Both the position numbers and the translations under genes were made by a program. Below are positions 8,487 to 17,631 of a DNA stretch of 64,000 nucleotides, one piece after another. The first letter of the stretch is position 1, and every line of letters begins with the position of its first letter. Source of the stretch: Burkholderiales bacterium (GTDB taxonomy: Bacteria > Pseudomonadota > Gammaproteobacteria > Burkholderiales > Nitrosomonadaceae); contig JACKLV010000008.1 of assembly GCA_024235755.1 (NCBI GenBank), positions 1-64,000 on the forward strand, in the 5' to 3' direction. A model generated the notes under the pieces. The model saw only the letters and a list, made by a program, of their open reading frames with translations, searched no databases and was not told the DNA's origin.

Positions 8487-9341
8487 ATGCCGGAATTGCC
8501 CGAGGTTGAGGTGACACGTTTGGGTATAGCGCCGTATCTCGAGGGACGACGCATTATACAGGTTGTTATTCGGCAGCCGAAGTTGCGTTGGCCCATTCCT
8601 GCAGAATTGCCGCATCAACTGCAAGGCCAGGTCGTGGCTTCAGTCAACAGGAGGGCGAAATATCTTTTGCTTGATTGCGGTACAGGTACGTTGATTTTAC
8701 ATCTGGGTATGTCAGGCAGTTTGCGGATACTGCGAACCTTTAATTCACAATTGATAGACACAGACGCCATGGAATTGGGACATTCTCCGGGCAAACACGA
8801 TCATTTTGATTTGATTCTGGAAGGGGGCGGTTTATTGCGGCTCAGGGATCCGCGTCGTTTTGGTGCCGTTTTGTGGCAGCAAGGCTGCGCGGAGCAACAT
8901 CCTTTGTTGAGCCGCTTGGGTCCCGAACCGCTGAACAGTGATTTTTGTGCAGCGTATTTGTATAAAATTTCGCGTGGGCGGAAAGCAAACATAAAAGCAT
9001 TGTTGATGAATAATCAGGTGGTTGTCGGTGTGGGTAACATATATGCCAATGAAGCGCTGTTTCATGCGGGGATAAATCCATGTACGGCTGCGGGCAGAAT
9101 AGGACTTCCCCGTTATGAAAAACTTGTGCAGAATGTGAAATCCGTATTACGTAAAGCGATTGATGCCGGAGGCAGCAGTTTGCGTGATTTTGTCGATAGC
9201 AACGGAAATCCTGGCTACTTTCAGCAGCAGTACTGGGTCTATGGTCGCACCGGCTTGGATTGTCGGCAGTGTGGTAAAGTGATAAGGCAGATTAGGCAGG
9301 GGCAACGATCAAGTTTTTATTGTCCAGTTTGTCAACGCTAA
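8487..9341 (+). CDS. mutM: Formamidopyrimidine-DNA glycosylase
   Basis: Base-excision repair enzyme that removes 8-oxoguanine and cuts the abasic strand. Residues 2-8 are PELPEVE, with the catalytic Pro2 and Glu3. HLGMSGSLRI (about 72-81) contains the H2TH-associated region, and LLMNNQVVVGVGNIYANEALF (about 171-191, written here as a family marker) is the helix-two-turn-helix. The C-terminus carries a zinc finger with Cys pairs CRQC and CPVC. At 284 residues it is slightly longer than usual; there is a small insertion (about residues 85-99, NSQLIDTDAMELGHS) before the GKHDH motif. It follows the DUF4340 gene by 18 bp. Confidence 0.96.
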   Translation: MPELPEVEVTRLGIAPYLEGRRIIQVVIRQPKLRWPIPAELPHQLQGQVVASVNRRAKYLLLDCGTGTLILHLGMSGSLRILRTFNSQLIDTDAMELGHSPGKHDHFDLILEGGGLLRLRDPRRFGAVLWQQGCAEQHPLLSRLGPEPLNSDFCAAYLYKISRGRKANIKALLMNNQVVVGVGNIYANEALFHAGINPCTAAGRIGLPRYEKLVQNVKSVLRKAIDAGGSSLRDFVDSNGNPGYFQQQYWVYGRTGLDCRQCGKVIRQIRQGQRSSFYCPVCQR

Positions 9342-9428
9342 ACCGGAATGACTAAGCTGTGCGACCATGGAAATAAACCGTCGTGGCACTGTTTTCAAGA
9401 TCAAGACTTCAAACTTAAAAAATAAGCA

Positions 9429-10259
9429 ATGAAAATTACATTTATTGGCGGAGGGAATATGGCATCCGCTTTAATTAGTGGAATGCTGAAACAAGGCTAT
9501 TCGGTCGGCCAGATCGGTGTGGTAGAGATTAATGAGGATGCTCGTGCCAAAATAAAAACAATGTTCGGCATTACGGCTGTGGCCAATTTAGTCGATGCAC
9601 TTTCCTCAAGCAGGCAAAGCGATAAAACAGATGTCGTCGTACTGGCAGTAAAACCGCAGCAACTGTATGAACTCGCGCAGCAAATAAAAGTGTTGCTAAA
9701 TCATCATCTGGTAATAACTATAGCAGCGGGTATTCGTGCGACTGATTTAATGCGCTGGCTGGGTAGTTACCAACGGATTATTCGCGCCATGCCCAATACA
9801 CCTTCGCTTGTTGGAGCTGGTGTGACAGGGCTTTATGCTGTGCCGGCGGTTGCTGAACAAGACAGGCGGTTGGCCGAATCCATCATGAAAGCAGTTGGAA
9901 CGATACTCTGGGTAGGTGACGAAGATATGTTGCATACTGTTACTGCAATTTCCGGAAGCGGGCCAGCCTATGTTTTTTATTTTATTGAATCCATGCAAGC
10001 AGCAGGGATAAAATTAGGACTAAGTAAAGAAGAAGCCAGAGAGCTCGCGCTGCAGACATTTCAGGGTGCAATCAAGCTAGCTAGTGAAGGAGGTGAAGAC
10101 GTAGCCGTATTGCGAGCAAAAGTCACTTCGAAAGGCGGAACGACTCAGCGGGCGATTGAAACGATGGATGCAGATGATGTAAAAAACAGAATTATTGCCG
10201 CCGTATTTGCAGCAAATGCGCGTTCACGTGAGATGAGTGAAGAATTCGGTAAGTTGTGA
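9429..10259 (+). CDS. proC: Pyrroline-5-carboxylate reductase
   Basis: Last step of proline synthesis, NAD(P)H-dependent. The N-terminal Rossmann motif is FIGGGNMASALISG (residues 5-18). AVKPQQ (about 74-79), RAMPNTPSLVGAGVTGLYA (about 118-136) and the dimerisation segment SGSGPAYVFYFIE (about 175-187) are all intact. The C-terminal half has VTSKGGTTQRAIE (about 231-243). It is 276 residues long, as expected, and begins a proC-yggT-yggU run. Confidence 0.96.
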   Translation: MKITFIGGGNMASALISGMLKQGYSVGQIGVVEINEDARAKIKTMFGITAVANLVDALSSSRQSDKTDVVVLAVKPQQLYELAQQIKVLLNHHLVITIAAGIRATDLMRWLGSYQRIIRAMPNTPSLVGAGVTGLYAVPAVAEQDRRLAESIMKAVGTILWVGDEDMLHTVTAISGSGPAYVFYFIESMQAAGIKLGLSKEEARELALQTFQGAIKLASEGGEDVAVLRAKVTSKGGTTQRAIETMDADDVKNRIIAAVFAANARSREMSEEFGKL

Positions 10260-10313
10260 CAAATATTACCAATAGCATGCCGATAACCGCAGATAACAAC
10301 ATAAAGGGAACAA

Positions 10314-10892
10314 ATGATGACTAACCAGATTATAATTTTCCTGATAGACACGATTTTAGGTCTTTTTTCTCTGGCGTTATTGCTTCGCTTTTATTTTCAA
10401 TTGCTGCGTGTGCCGTATTACAACAATATTGTGCAGTTTTTGATTGCAGTGACCGATTTTATTGTACGTCCTGCCCGCCGCTTTATTCCGGGCTGGAAGG
10501 GGCTGGATATGTCTACGCTGATACTGGCGTGGCTGATTGAGTGCATTATTGTCACTACCGTCTATCTATATCAAGGTTTTGACTTCGGTTCGAATATGGT
10601 TTCTGCCGTGGGTGTCCTGGGTCTGCTGGGTATGGTAGAGATCATCAAGATGACCTTGTATATCGTTTTATTTATGATTATTGCCCAAGCTATTATTTCG
10701 TGGATTAATCCTTACAGTCCGATAGCTCCGTTACTTAATACATTTACTCAACCGTTTTTATCTGTTTTTCGGCGCCGTATTCCACCAATTGCCAATGTGG
10801 ATCTTTCGCCGTTATTCGTGCTGATCGTAATCCAATTGTTGCTGATGGTTGTTGCTGGCATACATATGGAAATCAGATTGATGCTGGACTAA
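10314..10892 (+). CDS. yggT: YggT family membrane protein
   Basis: 192 residues forming two repeated YGGT units, each a pair of hydrophobic helices around the motif FLIAVTDFIVRPARRFIP (about 42-59) and FTQPFLSVFRRRIPP (about 145-159). The family is in the inner membrane and linked to osmotic tolerance and cell division factors, but its biochemical role is not settled. It lies between proC and yggU, a very common proteobacterial order. AGGGAAC precedes the ATG. Confidence 0.9.
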   Translation: MMTNQIIIFLIDTILGLFSLALLLRFYFQLLRVPYYNNIVQFLIAVTDFIVRPARRFIPGWKGLDMSTLILAWLIECIIVTTVYLYQGFDFGSNMVSAVGVLGLLGMVEIIKMTLYIVLFMIIAQAIISWINPYSPIAPLLNTFTQPFLSVFRRRIPPIANVDLSPLFVLIVIQLLLMVVAGIHMEIRLMLD

Positions 10893-10905
10893 ACTCTCAG
10901 TCGTT

Positions 10906-11193
10906 ATGAGCTGGTTTCAGTATGAAAGTCCGCAATGCTGTGTATTGATCTTGCATATACAGCCTGGAGCAAAACGGACCGAAGTTGCAGGATTGCACGG
11001 CGGGGCATTGAAAATCAGACTGGCGGCTGCGCCTGTTGAAGGTGAAGCAAATGCTGCCTTACTGAAGTATCTCGCGGCGTGTTTTGGCGTACGGCGTAAT
11101 CAGGTTGTGCTTAAACATGGGGCGGCATCCAGACGGAAAGTTGTAGAGATTTTGCAACCCAAGTATTCACCTGAAGCAGTATTTCAAGTTTAA
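10906..11193 (+). CDS. DUF167 / YggU family protein
   Basis: 95-residue small conserved protein. The family pattern is visible: HIQPGAKRTEVAGLHGGALKIRLAAAPVEGEAN (about residues 17-49, shown by its key residues QPGAK and PVEGEAN), then a short helix and VLKHGAASRRK. It follows yggT by 13 bp. The function of the family is not established. Confidence 0.88.
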   Translation: MSWFQYESPQCCVLILHIQPGAKRTEVAGLHGGALKIRLAAAPVEGEANAALLKYLAACFGVRRNQVVLKHGAASRRKVVEILQPKYSPEAVFQV

Positions 11194-11242
11194 CAGCCTG
11201 TTAATTTCAGCAATCGTTCAATCAAAATCGGATTGAAACATA

Positions 11243-11695
11243 ATGGAACTTATTTTATGGCGCCATGCTGACGCTGAGGAAGGAACCCTGGATTTGTCGC
11301 GGCAATTGACCGAGAACGGTCTGAAACAAGCAGAGAAAATGGCCGCATGGCTCAAAGCAGAAATCTCCAGAGATGTCAGGGTATTATCAAGTCCTGCACT
11401 GCGAGCGCAGCAAACGGCAATGGCGTTGTGCGATGATTTTGAAATCGTGCCAGCACTGGAGCCAGGTACGAGCCCTAATCAGTTGCTGGCTGCGGCTGAT
11501 TGGCCCTATGCCAGTGGCACGGTGATTGTTGTGGGTCATCAACCGACACTGGGTGAAACCGCACGGTTAATATTATCGGAAATACCATCGGGGTTGTATT
11601 TTAAAACCTGTGCCGTAGTGTGGTTCAGTTATCGTCTGAGTGAAGATATTGCTTCAGTAAATTTGCGGACAGTCATGTATCCGGAAATGTTGTGA
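11243..11695 (+). CDS. sixA: Phosphohistidine phosphatase SixA
   Basis: 150 residues of the histidine phosphatase superfamily. The catalytic RHA motif is LWRHADAEEG (residues 5-14), and VLSSPALRAQQTA (about 52-64) and VGHQPTLGETARL (about 95-107) supply the remaining pocket residues. SixA-type enzymes dephosphorylate phosphohistidine in phosphorelay or PTS proteins. It lies between yggU and rluE on the same strand. Confidence 0.88.
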   Translation: MELILWRHADAEEGTLDLSRQLTENGLKQAEKMAAWLKAEISRDVRVLSSPALRAQQTAMALCDDFEIVPALEPGTSPNQLLAAADWPYASGTVIVVGHQPTLGETARLILSEIPSGLYFKTCAVVWFSYRLSEDIASVNLRTVMYPEML

Positions 11696-11742
11696 AATGT
11701 TTATGGTGCAGACTGCGATGACACGTCACTCGAGTTAATTTG

Positions 11743-12288
11743 ATGGCGCGATTGATCCTGTTTAATAAACCTTATGGTGTAGTTTGTCAATTTACCGCGG
11801 TTTCTGGTCATTGTTCACTAAAAGATTATATTTCTCTGCCGGGGTTCTACGCGGCTGGCCGATTGGATGCCGATAGCGAAGGTTTGATCATTCTGACTGA
11901 CAATGGACGTGTGCAAAACCGGATCAGTCACCCAAAATACAAGTTACCCAAAACATACTGGGTACAGGTTGAAGGGGTGCCAACAGATATGGCTTTGCAG
12001 CAATTACGTCGTGGCTTGAAGATTAAAGATTATACGACACAGCCGGCTAAAGCAGATTTGATGAGCGCGCCGGAAAATCTGTGGCCGAGAACACCGCCTG
12101 TGCGTTTTCGCAAACATATTCCTACGGCGTGGATAACATTAACCATACAGGAAGGAAAGAACCGCCAAGTACGGCGTATGACAGCTGCGGTGGGTTACCC
12201 GACCCTTAGATTGATTCGGTTTGCTATCGGTGACTACTCGTTAAACGATCTGGCGCCTGGTTGCTGGCGCTTACTTCATATCAGGTAG
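11743..12288 (+). CDS. rluE: 23S rRNA pseudouridine synthase RluE
   Basis: Small pseudouridine synthase of the RsuA/RluB/E/F class, expected to modify position 2457 (E. coli numbering) of 23S rRNA. The 181-residue protein has LILFNKPYGVVCQF (about 3-16), the catalytic motif GRLDADSEGLIILTDNG (catalytic Asp about residue 43), KTYWVQVEG, and LTIQEGKNRQVRRMTAAVGYPTLRLIR near the C-terminus (key NRQVRRM). There is no S4 domain, as in RluE. The ATG at 11743 is preferred over the TTG one codon earlier. Confidence 0.92.
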   Translation: MARLILFNKPYGVVCQFTAVSGHCSLKDYISLPGFYAAGRLDADSEGLIILTDNGRVQNRISHPKYKLPKTYWVQVEGVPTDMALQQLRRGLKIKDYTTQPAKADLMSAPENLWPRTPPVRFRKHIPTAWITLTIQEGKNRQVRRMTAAVGYPTLRLIRFAIGDYSLNDLAPGCWRLLHIR

Positions 12289-12376
12289 ATTCTACAAGTT
12301 AGGCGAGACGGCTTTATGTATATGAATCTATTGAGGGGCCAAAATCAGTTCGTTAGAGAGCTAGAGATTAAACTAC

Positions 12377-13759
12377 TTAAGGGAATAGTTTTCCTGGATT
12401 TAAAATATTGTTGGGATCGAAAACCTGTTTGATATGTTTCATAAGTATCAGTGTCGGCTGATCGATTTCCTTGTGGATAAATGCCCGCTTTTCGCTGCCG
12501 ATGCCATGTTCGCCGGATAAAGTGCCGTTCAGACGAATTACCAGATCGAAAATTCTGTCCAGACACTGTTCTGCACGAGCAGCTTCTTCGGTATCGTCCG
12601 GATCAATCAGCAGATTGACATGGATATTGCCGTTACCGGCGTGACCGAAGTTGACGTTGGCGACATGATACTGTTTGCTGAGTTGTTCGAGTGAACTGAG
12701 AAATTCGGGCAGTGAATTTACAGGCACCACGACATCTTCATTGATCTTTTTCGGCGCAATCTCGCGCAGCAAGGGCGACAGAGCTTTGCGCGCCTTCCAG
12801 AGTGCTGCGATATTTTCAGCATGGCTGGCTGCTATCAGACCGCCCGTTTTACAAGCGCTCAGAATGGCAGAGACAGTTGCGGCAATTTCACTTTCGGAGC
12901 CGTCCGCCTCGATCATTAGCATGGCGTTTGCTTCGCTTGGCAGCATCTTGGGGTGGTGGTTACGGATCAGATCCAGTGAGCCGGAATCGAGAAATTCAAG
13001 CGCGCTGGGTAGTTGCGGTAACGCCATGATTTGCGTGATGGCAGCGGCGCAGCTGGTTGAATCGCGAAAATAGGCAGTTATGCCGGCAACAGAATTTGGC
13101 AGCGCGGTAAGCTTCAATGTCGCTTCTGTAATCACCGCCAGCGTGCCTTCGGAACCGATCAACAGGCGCGTCAAGTCATAGCCCACGACACCCTTGGTCG
13201 TATAGCAGCCTGTTTTAATAACTTCGCCTGCACCCGTGACGGCTGTCAGTCCCAATACATGGTCTCGCGTAGTGCCATATTTTACCGCATGCGGGCCGCC
13301 GGCGCTGGTAGCGATGTTGCCGCCAATACTCGAATACATGGCACTGGAAGGGTCGGGTGGCCAAAAAAAACCATAGGGTTTTGCGGTCTCTTGAATCGTC
13401 TGATTCAATACGCCGGGCTCAGCGACGATGACGCGATTGGCGGCGTCAACGGATAGAATGCTCAGCATCCGCTCCAAAGACAATGCGATGCCGCCTTGTT
13501 CAGGCAGACTGCCGCCTGATGTGCCGGTGCCGCGCCCGCGCGGTACCAATGGTGTTTTGTATTGATTACATAACATCACTATCGTCTGGACTTCATCTGT
13601 GGTCAGGGGGAAAACAACGGCTTGCGGTGGGAAGATTTTGCGACTGTTGTCGTAGGCGTAGGTATAGCATTCCACCGGATCGGTGTATAACCGGTCCGGT
13701 GGCAGCAGGTTGCTTAAAGCAGATGTCAGTTCAAGGGACAACACCGAGTTTTCATCCAA
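12377..13759 (-). CDS. FAD-linked D-2-hydroxyacid oxidase, GlcD-like
   Basis: 460-residue flavoenzyme of the vanillyl-alcohol-oxidase fold. The FAD-binding half has TPLVPRGRGTGTSGGSLP (about 68-85) and SSIGGNIATSAGGPHAVKYG (about 144-163, key GGN and SAGG). The C-terminal half has NFGHAGNGNIHVN (about 372-384), LSGEHGIGSEKR (about 418-429) and the ending FDPNNILNPGKLFP. It may oxidise glycolate or D-lactate. The gph gene in this window would supply glycolate. No glcE or glcF partner is adjacent, so a single-subunit D-lactate dehydrogenase is equally possible. It converges with rluE. Confidence 0.87.
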   Translation of the reverse strand: MDENSVLSLELTSALSNLLPPDRLYTDPVECYTYAYDNSRKIFPPQAVVFPLTTDEVQTIVMLCNQYKTPLVPRGRGTGTSGGSLPEQGGIALSLERMLSILSVDAANRVIVAEPGVLNQTIQETAKPYGFFWPPDPSSAMYSSIGGNIATSAGGPHAVKYGTTRDHVLGLTAVTGAGEVIKTGCYTTKGVVGYDLTRLLIGSEGTLAVITEATLKLTALPNSVAGITAYFRDSTSCAAAITQIMALPQLPSALEFLDSGSLDLIRNHHPKMLPSEANAMLMIEADGSESEIAATVSAILSACKTGGLIAASHAENIAALWKARKALSPLLREIAPKKINEDVVVPVNSLPEFLSSLEQLSKQYHVANVNFGHAGNGNIHVNLLIDPDDTEEAARAEQCLDRIFDLVIRLNGTLSGEHGIGSEKRAFIHKEIDQPTLILMKHIKQVFDPNNILNPGKLFP

Positions 13760-13824
13760 TAGGTGCTAAATTAAGATAAATGATTCTGGGGCAGAAAATT
13801 GACAGCGCACACGGATGTGTTTAT

Positions 13825-14412
13825 TTAATCCAGATATTCGAATACTTTGACGACTTTTGCAACGCCCGATGTCGACCGTGCGATTTCTACCGCGTTGTCC
13901 GCTTCCGCACGTTTTACTACACCGAGTAAAAATACGACGCCTTTCTCAGTAACAATTTTAATATGATTGATTTGGAATTTTCCGGATGCAAGAAAACGGC
14001 TTTTAACTTTAGACGTGATAAACGTGTCGTTGCTGCGGGAACCCAATGAGCTTTTTCCGCCAATAGTAATCTCATTGATGACATTGCGCACGTTTTCAAT
14101 ACTTCTGACCAATTTGCTGGCTTCCTCTTTCAATGCCTCTGTTGGGGCCTCGCCGGTAAGCAGAACAATTCGGTTAAAGCTGGTGATGTTGATATGCGCT
14201 TGATTACCAAATTGTTCGTGCAAACGTTTTGAGCTTTTTAACTCAATCGACTCGTCTTCGATAAAAATACCGCTGGTTCTCCGGTCTTCCGCCACCATGG
14301 CACCTGTTCCAGCGCCAGCACCGACGCCCATGGCAACCATGGGCGCACAACCGGTTAGTGGCAAAAGCAGAACGAGCCATGTTAAGTAGGATGTTTTGAA
14401 GATAGGCTGCAT
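13825..14412 (-). CDS. BON-domain lipoprotein (DolP/YraP-like)
   Basis: 195-residue lipoprotein with a signal peptide ending in the lipobox LTGC (Cys22), then a Gly-rich stretch (MGVGAGAGTGAM). Two BON domains follow (about 45-115 and 125-195), with motifs NITSFNRIVLLTGEAP and HIKIVTEKGVVFLLGVV. DolP-type proteins sit on the inner face of the outer membrane and support envelope integrity. It is transcribed away from mlaA, another outer-membrane lipoprotein, across a 315-bp spacer. Confidence 0.88.
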   Translation of the reverse strand: MQPIFKTSYLTWLVLLLPLTGCAPMVAMGVGAGAGTGAMVAEDRRTSGIFIEDESIELKSSKRLHEQFGNQAHINITSFNRIVLLTGEAPTEALKEEASKLVRSIENVRNVINEITIGGKSSLGSRSNDTFITSKVKSRFLASGKFQINHIKIVTEKGVVFLLGVVKRAEADNAVEIARSTSGVAKVVKVFEYLD

Positions 14413-14727
14413 GATTTGTCTCCTGATATGTTCGAGATTTTTTCGAGAGTATTAACAATGAGAATGAGCGAATTATTTCTTTTGCCCATCAGATGGCTCC
14501 AGCAGCAATAGTTTACGCATTGTTAACCTCCTAGTGTTTTGTCTAAAGCTAATTGTATACAGTTAGTATTTAAACGCCGCTGATTTTACTGAAGAACAGG
14601 CTGTGCGCGTCGATACTACGTTGATGGTATTAGTTTATCAGTGTAAAACAAATTCACTGATATTTTATTGAACCTGGTTAGCAAATATGGCAACATGTGC
14701 TTTAAACATCAAAAAAATAAATTCAAT

Positions 14728-15471
14728 ATGAAATCACTTGCGAAATCCAAGATTATTTTACTGTTATCGTTCAGCGTTTATCTTATCGGTTGTGCGTCAA
14801 CGCAAAACCAGCAGGATCCCTGGGAGTCCATGAATCGGACTGTTTTCGAATTTAATGAAGTAGTCGATAACAACGTGATCGAACCTGCGGCCAGAGGTTA
14901 TAAGCGTTTCGTGCCTCAACCTATTCGTCTGGTAGTGGGCAATGCCTTTTCAAATGCGAACGATGTTGTAGTGACGGCAAACTCAATTTTACAGCTAAAT
15001 TTTGAAAGTGCTGCGGCAAGTGCGACACGTTTCGTTATCAATACCACATTCGGATTGTTCGGAGCAATTGATATTGCCAGTGATATCAGTGAAGTCAGCG
15101 ATATCAATATCAGTAAACGGAATGAAGATTTCGGACAAACGATGGGCCGTTATGGTGTTGCTACGGGCCCTTATCTGGTCATTCCCTTTTTAGGACCGAG
15201 CACAGTGAGGGATGCCGTGGGTGTCGGCGTGGATAGTTTAGTTGCGCACCCGGTTACCACAATTGTTTATCTTAATAGTGTTAATACACTGGATGCCGCA
15301 ATCCGGACACCGGTTGCAATGGGCATGGCGCTGGATGCGCGTGCGCAATTACTGGACGTCGACAAAACACTGGAAGAAGCTGCGCTGGACAAATATGAGT
15401 TTGTGCGCGATGCTTATCTGCAGCGACGTGATAGCTTAGTGAAAAACGAAGATGTTGAATTGACAGACTAA
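14728..15471 (+). CDS. mlaA: Outer-membrane lipid asymmetry lipoprotein MlaA
   Basis: Removes misplaced phospholipids from the outer leaflet of the outer membrane. I start at the ATG at 14728, which gives a proper signal peptide MKSLAKSKIILLLSFSVYL and lipobox LIGC; the upstream TTG frame adds 20 unlikely residues. The conserved core is visible: DPWESMNRTVFEFNEVVD (about 32-49), FVPQPIRLVVGNAFSNAND and NEDFGQTMGRYGVATGPYLV (about 138-157), then LGPSTVRDAVG. The length of 247 residues is normal. It is a single gene with a terminator hairpin (15533-15576). Confidence 0.94.
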   Translation: MKSLAKSKIILLLSFSVYLIGCASTQNQQDPWESMNRTVFEFNEVVDNNVIEPAARGYKRFVPQPIRLVVGNAFSNANDVVVTANSILQLNFESAAASATRFVINTTFGLFGAIDIASDISEVSDINISKRNEDFGQTMGRYGVATGPYLVIPFLGPSTVRDAVGVGVDSLVAHPVTTIVYLNSVNTLDAAIRTPVAMGMALDARAQLLDVDKTLEEAALDKYEFVRDAYLQRRDSLVKNEDVELTD

Positions 15472-15532
15472 ATTGACTATCAAGTCGTTTCTTTAGGCTT
15501 TATTTCCTATAATTTTATAAATCCTTATAGAG

Positions 15533-15576
15533 CAGTGTGCGCTCAAGCAGTTCTGGTTTGAGCGGCACTGTTTTAT
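15533..15576 (+). terminator. Terminator after mlaA
   Basis: Imperfect 14-bp stem CAGTGTGCGCTCAA / TTTGAGCGGCACTG, with a ten-base loop, followed by TTTTAT. Confidence 0.7.
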
Positions 15577-15704
15577 CATATGGATTTGACTTGAATCATA
15601 AATCACCTTCTTATCTTAAATCGGTATAGGTCGACGGTACAGATGTGTTGCTCAGGTAAAAAATTTATAGATTATCCAAAAGCCGGGCTGAAGGATAAAA
15701 TTAA

Positions 15705-15869
15705 ATGAAAAAATTTCAATGTAACATTTGCGGGTTTATTTACGATGAATCAGTTGGCGATCCGGCGCATGGTATTGAGGCGGGAACGCGCTGGGAGGAT
15801 ATTCCGGAAAGCTGGAGCTGTCCAGAGTGTGGTGTAAATAAAGCTGATTTTGAAATGGTGGAGATTTGA
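15705..15869 (+). CDS. Rubredoxin
   Basis: 54-residue iron protein, an electron carrier with one Fe(Cys)4 centre. Translation starts MKKFQCNICGFIYDE and contains both metal-binding pairs, CNICG (6-10) and CPECG (39-43). The usual rubredoxin residues GDPAHGIEAGTRWEDIPESW lie between them. The gene is followed after 3 bp by its probable NAD(P)H reductase, so the two form an electron-transfer pair. GAAGGAT is upstream of the ATG. Confidence 0.96.
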   Translation: MKKFQCNICGFIYDESVGDPAHGIEAGTRWEDIPESWSCPECGVNKADFEMVEI

Positions 15870-15872
15870 TTT

Positions 15873-17024
15873 ATGACGCAGCCAGTAATCATTATCGGCA
15901 GCGGTCTTGCTGGCTATGCCGTGGCGCGGGAATTACGCAGATTAACGGCTGATCAGCCTATGGTGTTGATTTCAGCCGATCATAGCGGCTTTTATTCCAA
16001 GCCGATGTTGTCCAATGCGTTGTCAACCGGAAAAACGCCCGAATCGATTATTAACAGCGATGCGGAAAAGATGGCGGCGCAATTGAAAATTGATATTCGC
16101 CCGCATACCAGGGTCACAGCCATCCATAACGCCAATAAAACAGTTTTGTTGTCAAATAATGAACGGCTGGAATATAGCACACTGGTATTGGCTGTTGGGG
16201 CGGATCAGGTGAAGCTGACACTGCAGGGAAACGCGATGTCAGAGATTCTTACAGTCAATGACGTGGATGATTATAAGCGTTTCCGGGATGCGCTGGCTGT
16301 AAAAAAAAGGATTGTAATTATTGGAGCAGGTTTGATTGGTTGTGAATTTGCAAATGACCTTTCTGCAACGGGATATCAAGTTGATGTGATTGATATTGCA
16401 TCACAGCCGCTAGGACGGTTGCTGCCGTCCGAAGCTGGTGCTTACTTACAAAAGAAACTGGAAGACGTCGGTGTTGTTTTTCATTTAAGTGCCTCAGTGC
16501 AGTCAGTGGATCGGATTGACGAGCGATTGCTGCTGACGCTAGCAAACGGCGAGAAAATTGAGACCGAAATCGTGCTGTCTTCTGTCGGTTTAACACCACG
16601 TATCAATCTGGCGCAGGAAGCAGGGTTGCATGTCAACCGCGGCATTGTTGTGAATCAGTTGTTGCAAACCAGCGACGAAAATATTTATGCGCTGGGCGAT
16701 TGTGCGGAGGTGGTGGGAAAAATATTGCCTTTTGTCATGCCGATAACCCATGCAGCTCGTGCGTTAGCGGCAACACTTGCTGGAAATCCGACGCCTGTAT
16801 TTTATCCGGCCATGCCCGTCCTGGTTAAAACACCTGCCTGCCCTACAGTGGTTGCACCGCCTGAAGCGGGCCGGGCAGGCGAATGGCAAGTCGAATCAGA
16901 TGCAGATGGCGTAACAGCGGTTTTTCTGGATGACGGCGGTAATCTGCTAGGATTCGCCCTTCTAGGCCAAGCAATCGCGCAGAAAAATGATCTGGCGGCA
17001 AAATTGCCTCCGGTGTTGGGGTGA
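15873..17024 (+). CDS. Rubredoxin-NAD(+) reductase (FAD-dependent)
   Basis: 383-residue pyridine nucleotide-disulfide type flavoprotein without redox cysteines in the active site. The FAD-binding motif is IIIGSGLAGYAVAREL (about 5-20). The NAD-binding motif is RIVIIGAGLIGCEFANDL (about 145-162). The second FAD motif is IYALGDCAEV (about 270-279). The best annotation is rubredoxin reductase because the rubredoxin gene ends 3 bp upstream. The pair may supply electrons to a hydroxylase or detoxify oxygen or nitric oxide; no terminal acceptor gene is adjacent. Confidence 0.9.
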   Translation: MTQPVIIIGSGLAGYAVARELRRLTADQPMVLISADHSGFYSKPMLSNALSTGKTPESIINSDAEKMAAQLKIDIRPHTRVTAIHNANKTVLLSNNERLEYSTLVLAVGADQVKLTLQGNAMSEILTVNDVDDYKRFRDALAVKKRIVIIGAGLIGCEFANDLSATGYQVDVIDIASQPLGRLLPSEAGAYLQKKLEDVGVVFHLSASVQSVDRIDERLLLTLANGEKIETEIVLSSVGLTPRINLAQEAGLHVNRGIVVNQLLQTSDENIYALGDCAEVVGKILPFVMPITHAARALAATLAGNPTPVFYPAMPVLVKTPACPTVVAPPEAGRAGEWQVESDADGVTAVFLDDGGNLLGFALLGQAIAQKNDLAAKLPPVLG

Positions 17025-17631
17025 AAGTGATGGTTTTATAGACAAAAGCCACTTATTTTTATCTCGATAAACTTAACTGTTGGCGCTCCGGCTTAGTCTG
17101 GCGATTGCAGTGCAAATGGGATGGATTAAGCACTGTCATCACCGGATGGAAAATATATTTATGGATCAATTTGATCTTGATATCGCTGTTTGGTGGAACG
17201 GTACTGGTTTTTCAGAATGAAATGTTAATTAAGTTGGAAGCCGACTGTGCTGTACCCGTTCTGATTGTTTGTCGCAATTCTGTACATATCAAGTTATTTT
17301 TTTCCAAATTTCATTGGGCTATTGCTGAAAAAGCAGCTAATACTATCGACCCGGATGTGGCAAAAACTTATTTTCAGCTGATTGTTTTTTCGTACTGATG
17401 GGTTGTGTTAACCTATATATCGTTTGCAGTTTCTCAGCAGATGAGTAATATTCAAACTGTTCGGTGTGATGGGAGTGATAGTATTTTTTCGTATTGCAAA
17501 TCGTGTTGCTGGGAAAGCTGCTGGGAAAGCGTTTGCGTACCATGGAACTTGTCTAGACTATAAGCTAATGATTATAAAATAAATATCACCGGGTCAGGGA
17601 AAAATCGGAAACAAAATATGCAGGAGTTAAG
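17025..17631. other. Intergenic stretch without a convincing gene
   Basis: About 600 bp between the rubredoxin reductase and yciI. One open frame of 97 codons (17105-17398) has a hydrophobic middle but no recognisable family, no good ribosome binding site and irregular codon use, so I do not call it. No repeats or RNA structures stood out. Confidence 0.5.

Noticed and set aside
17105..17398. 97-codon open frame between the rubredoxin reductase and yciI
   Set aside because: Hydrophobic middle but no ribosome binding site, no family and no codon preference; left as unassigned spacer.
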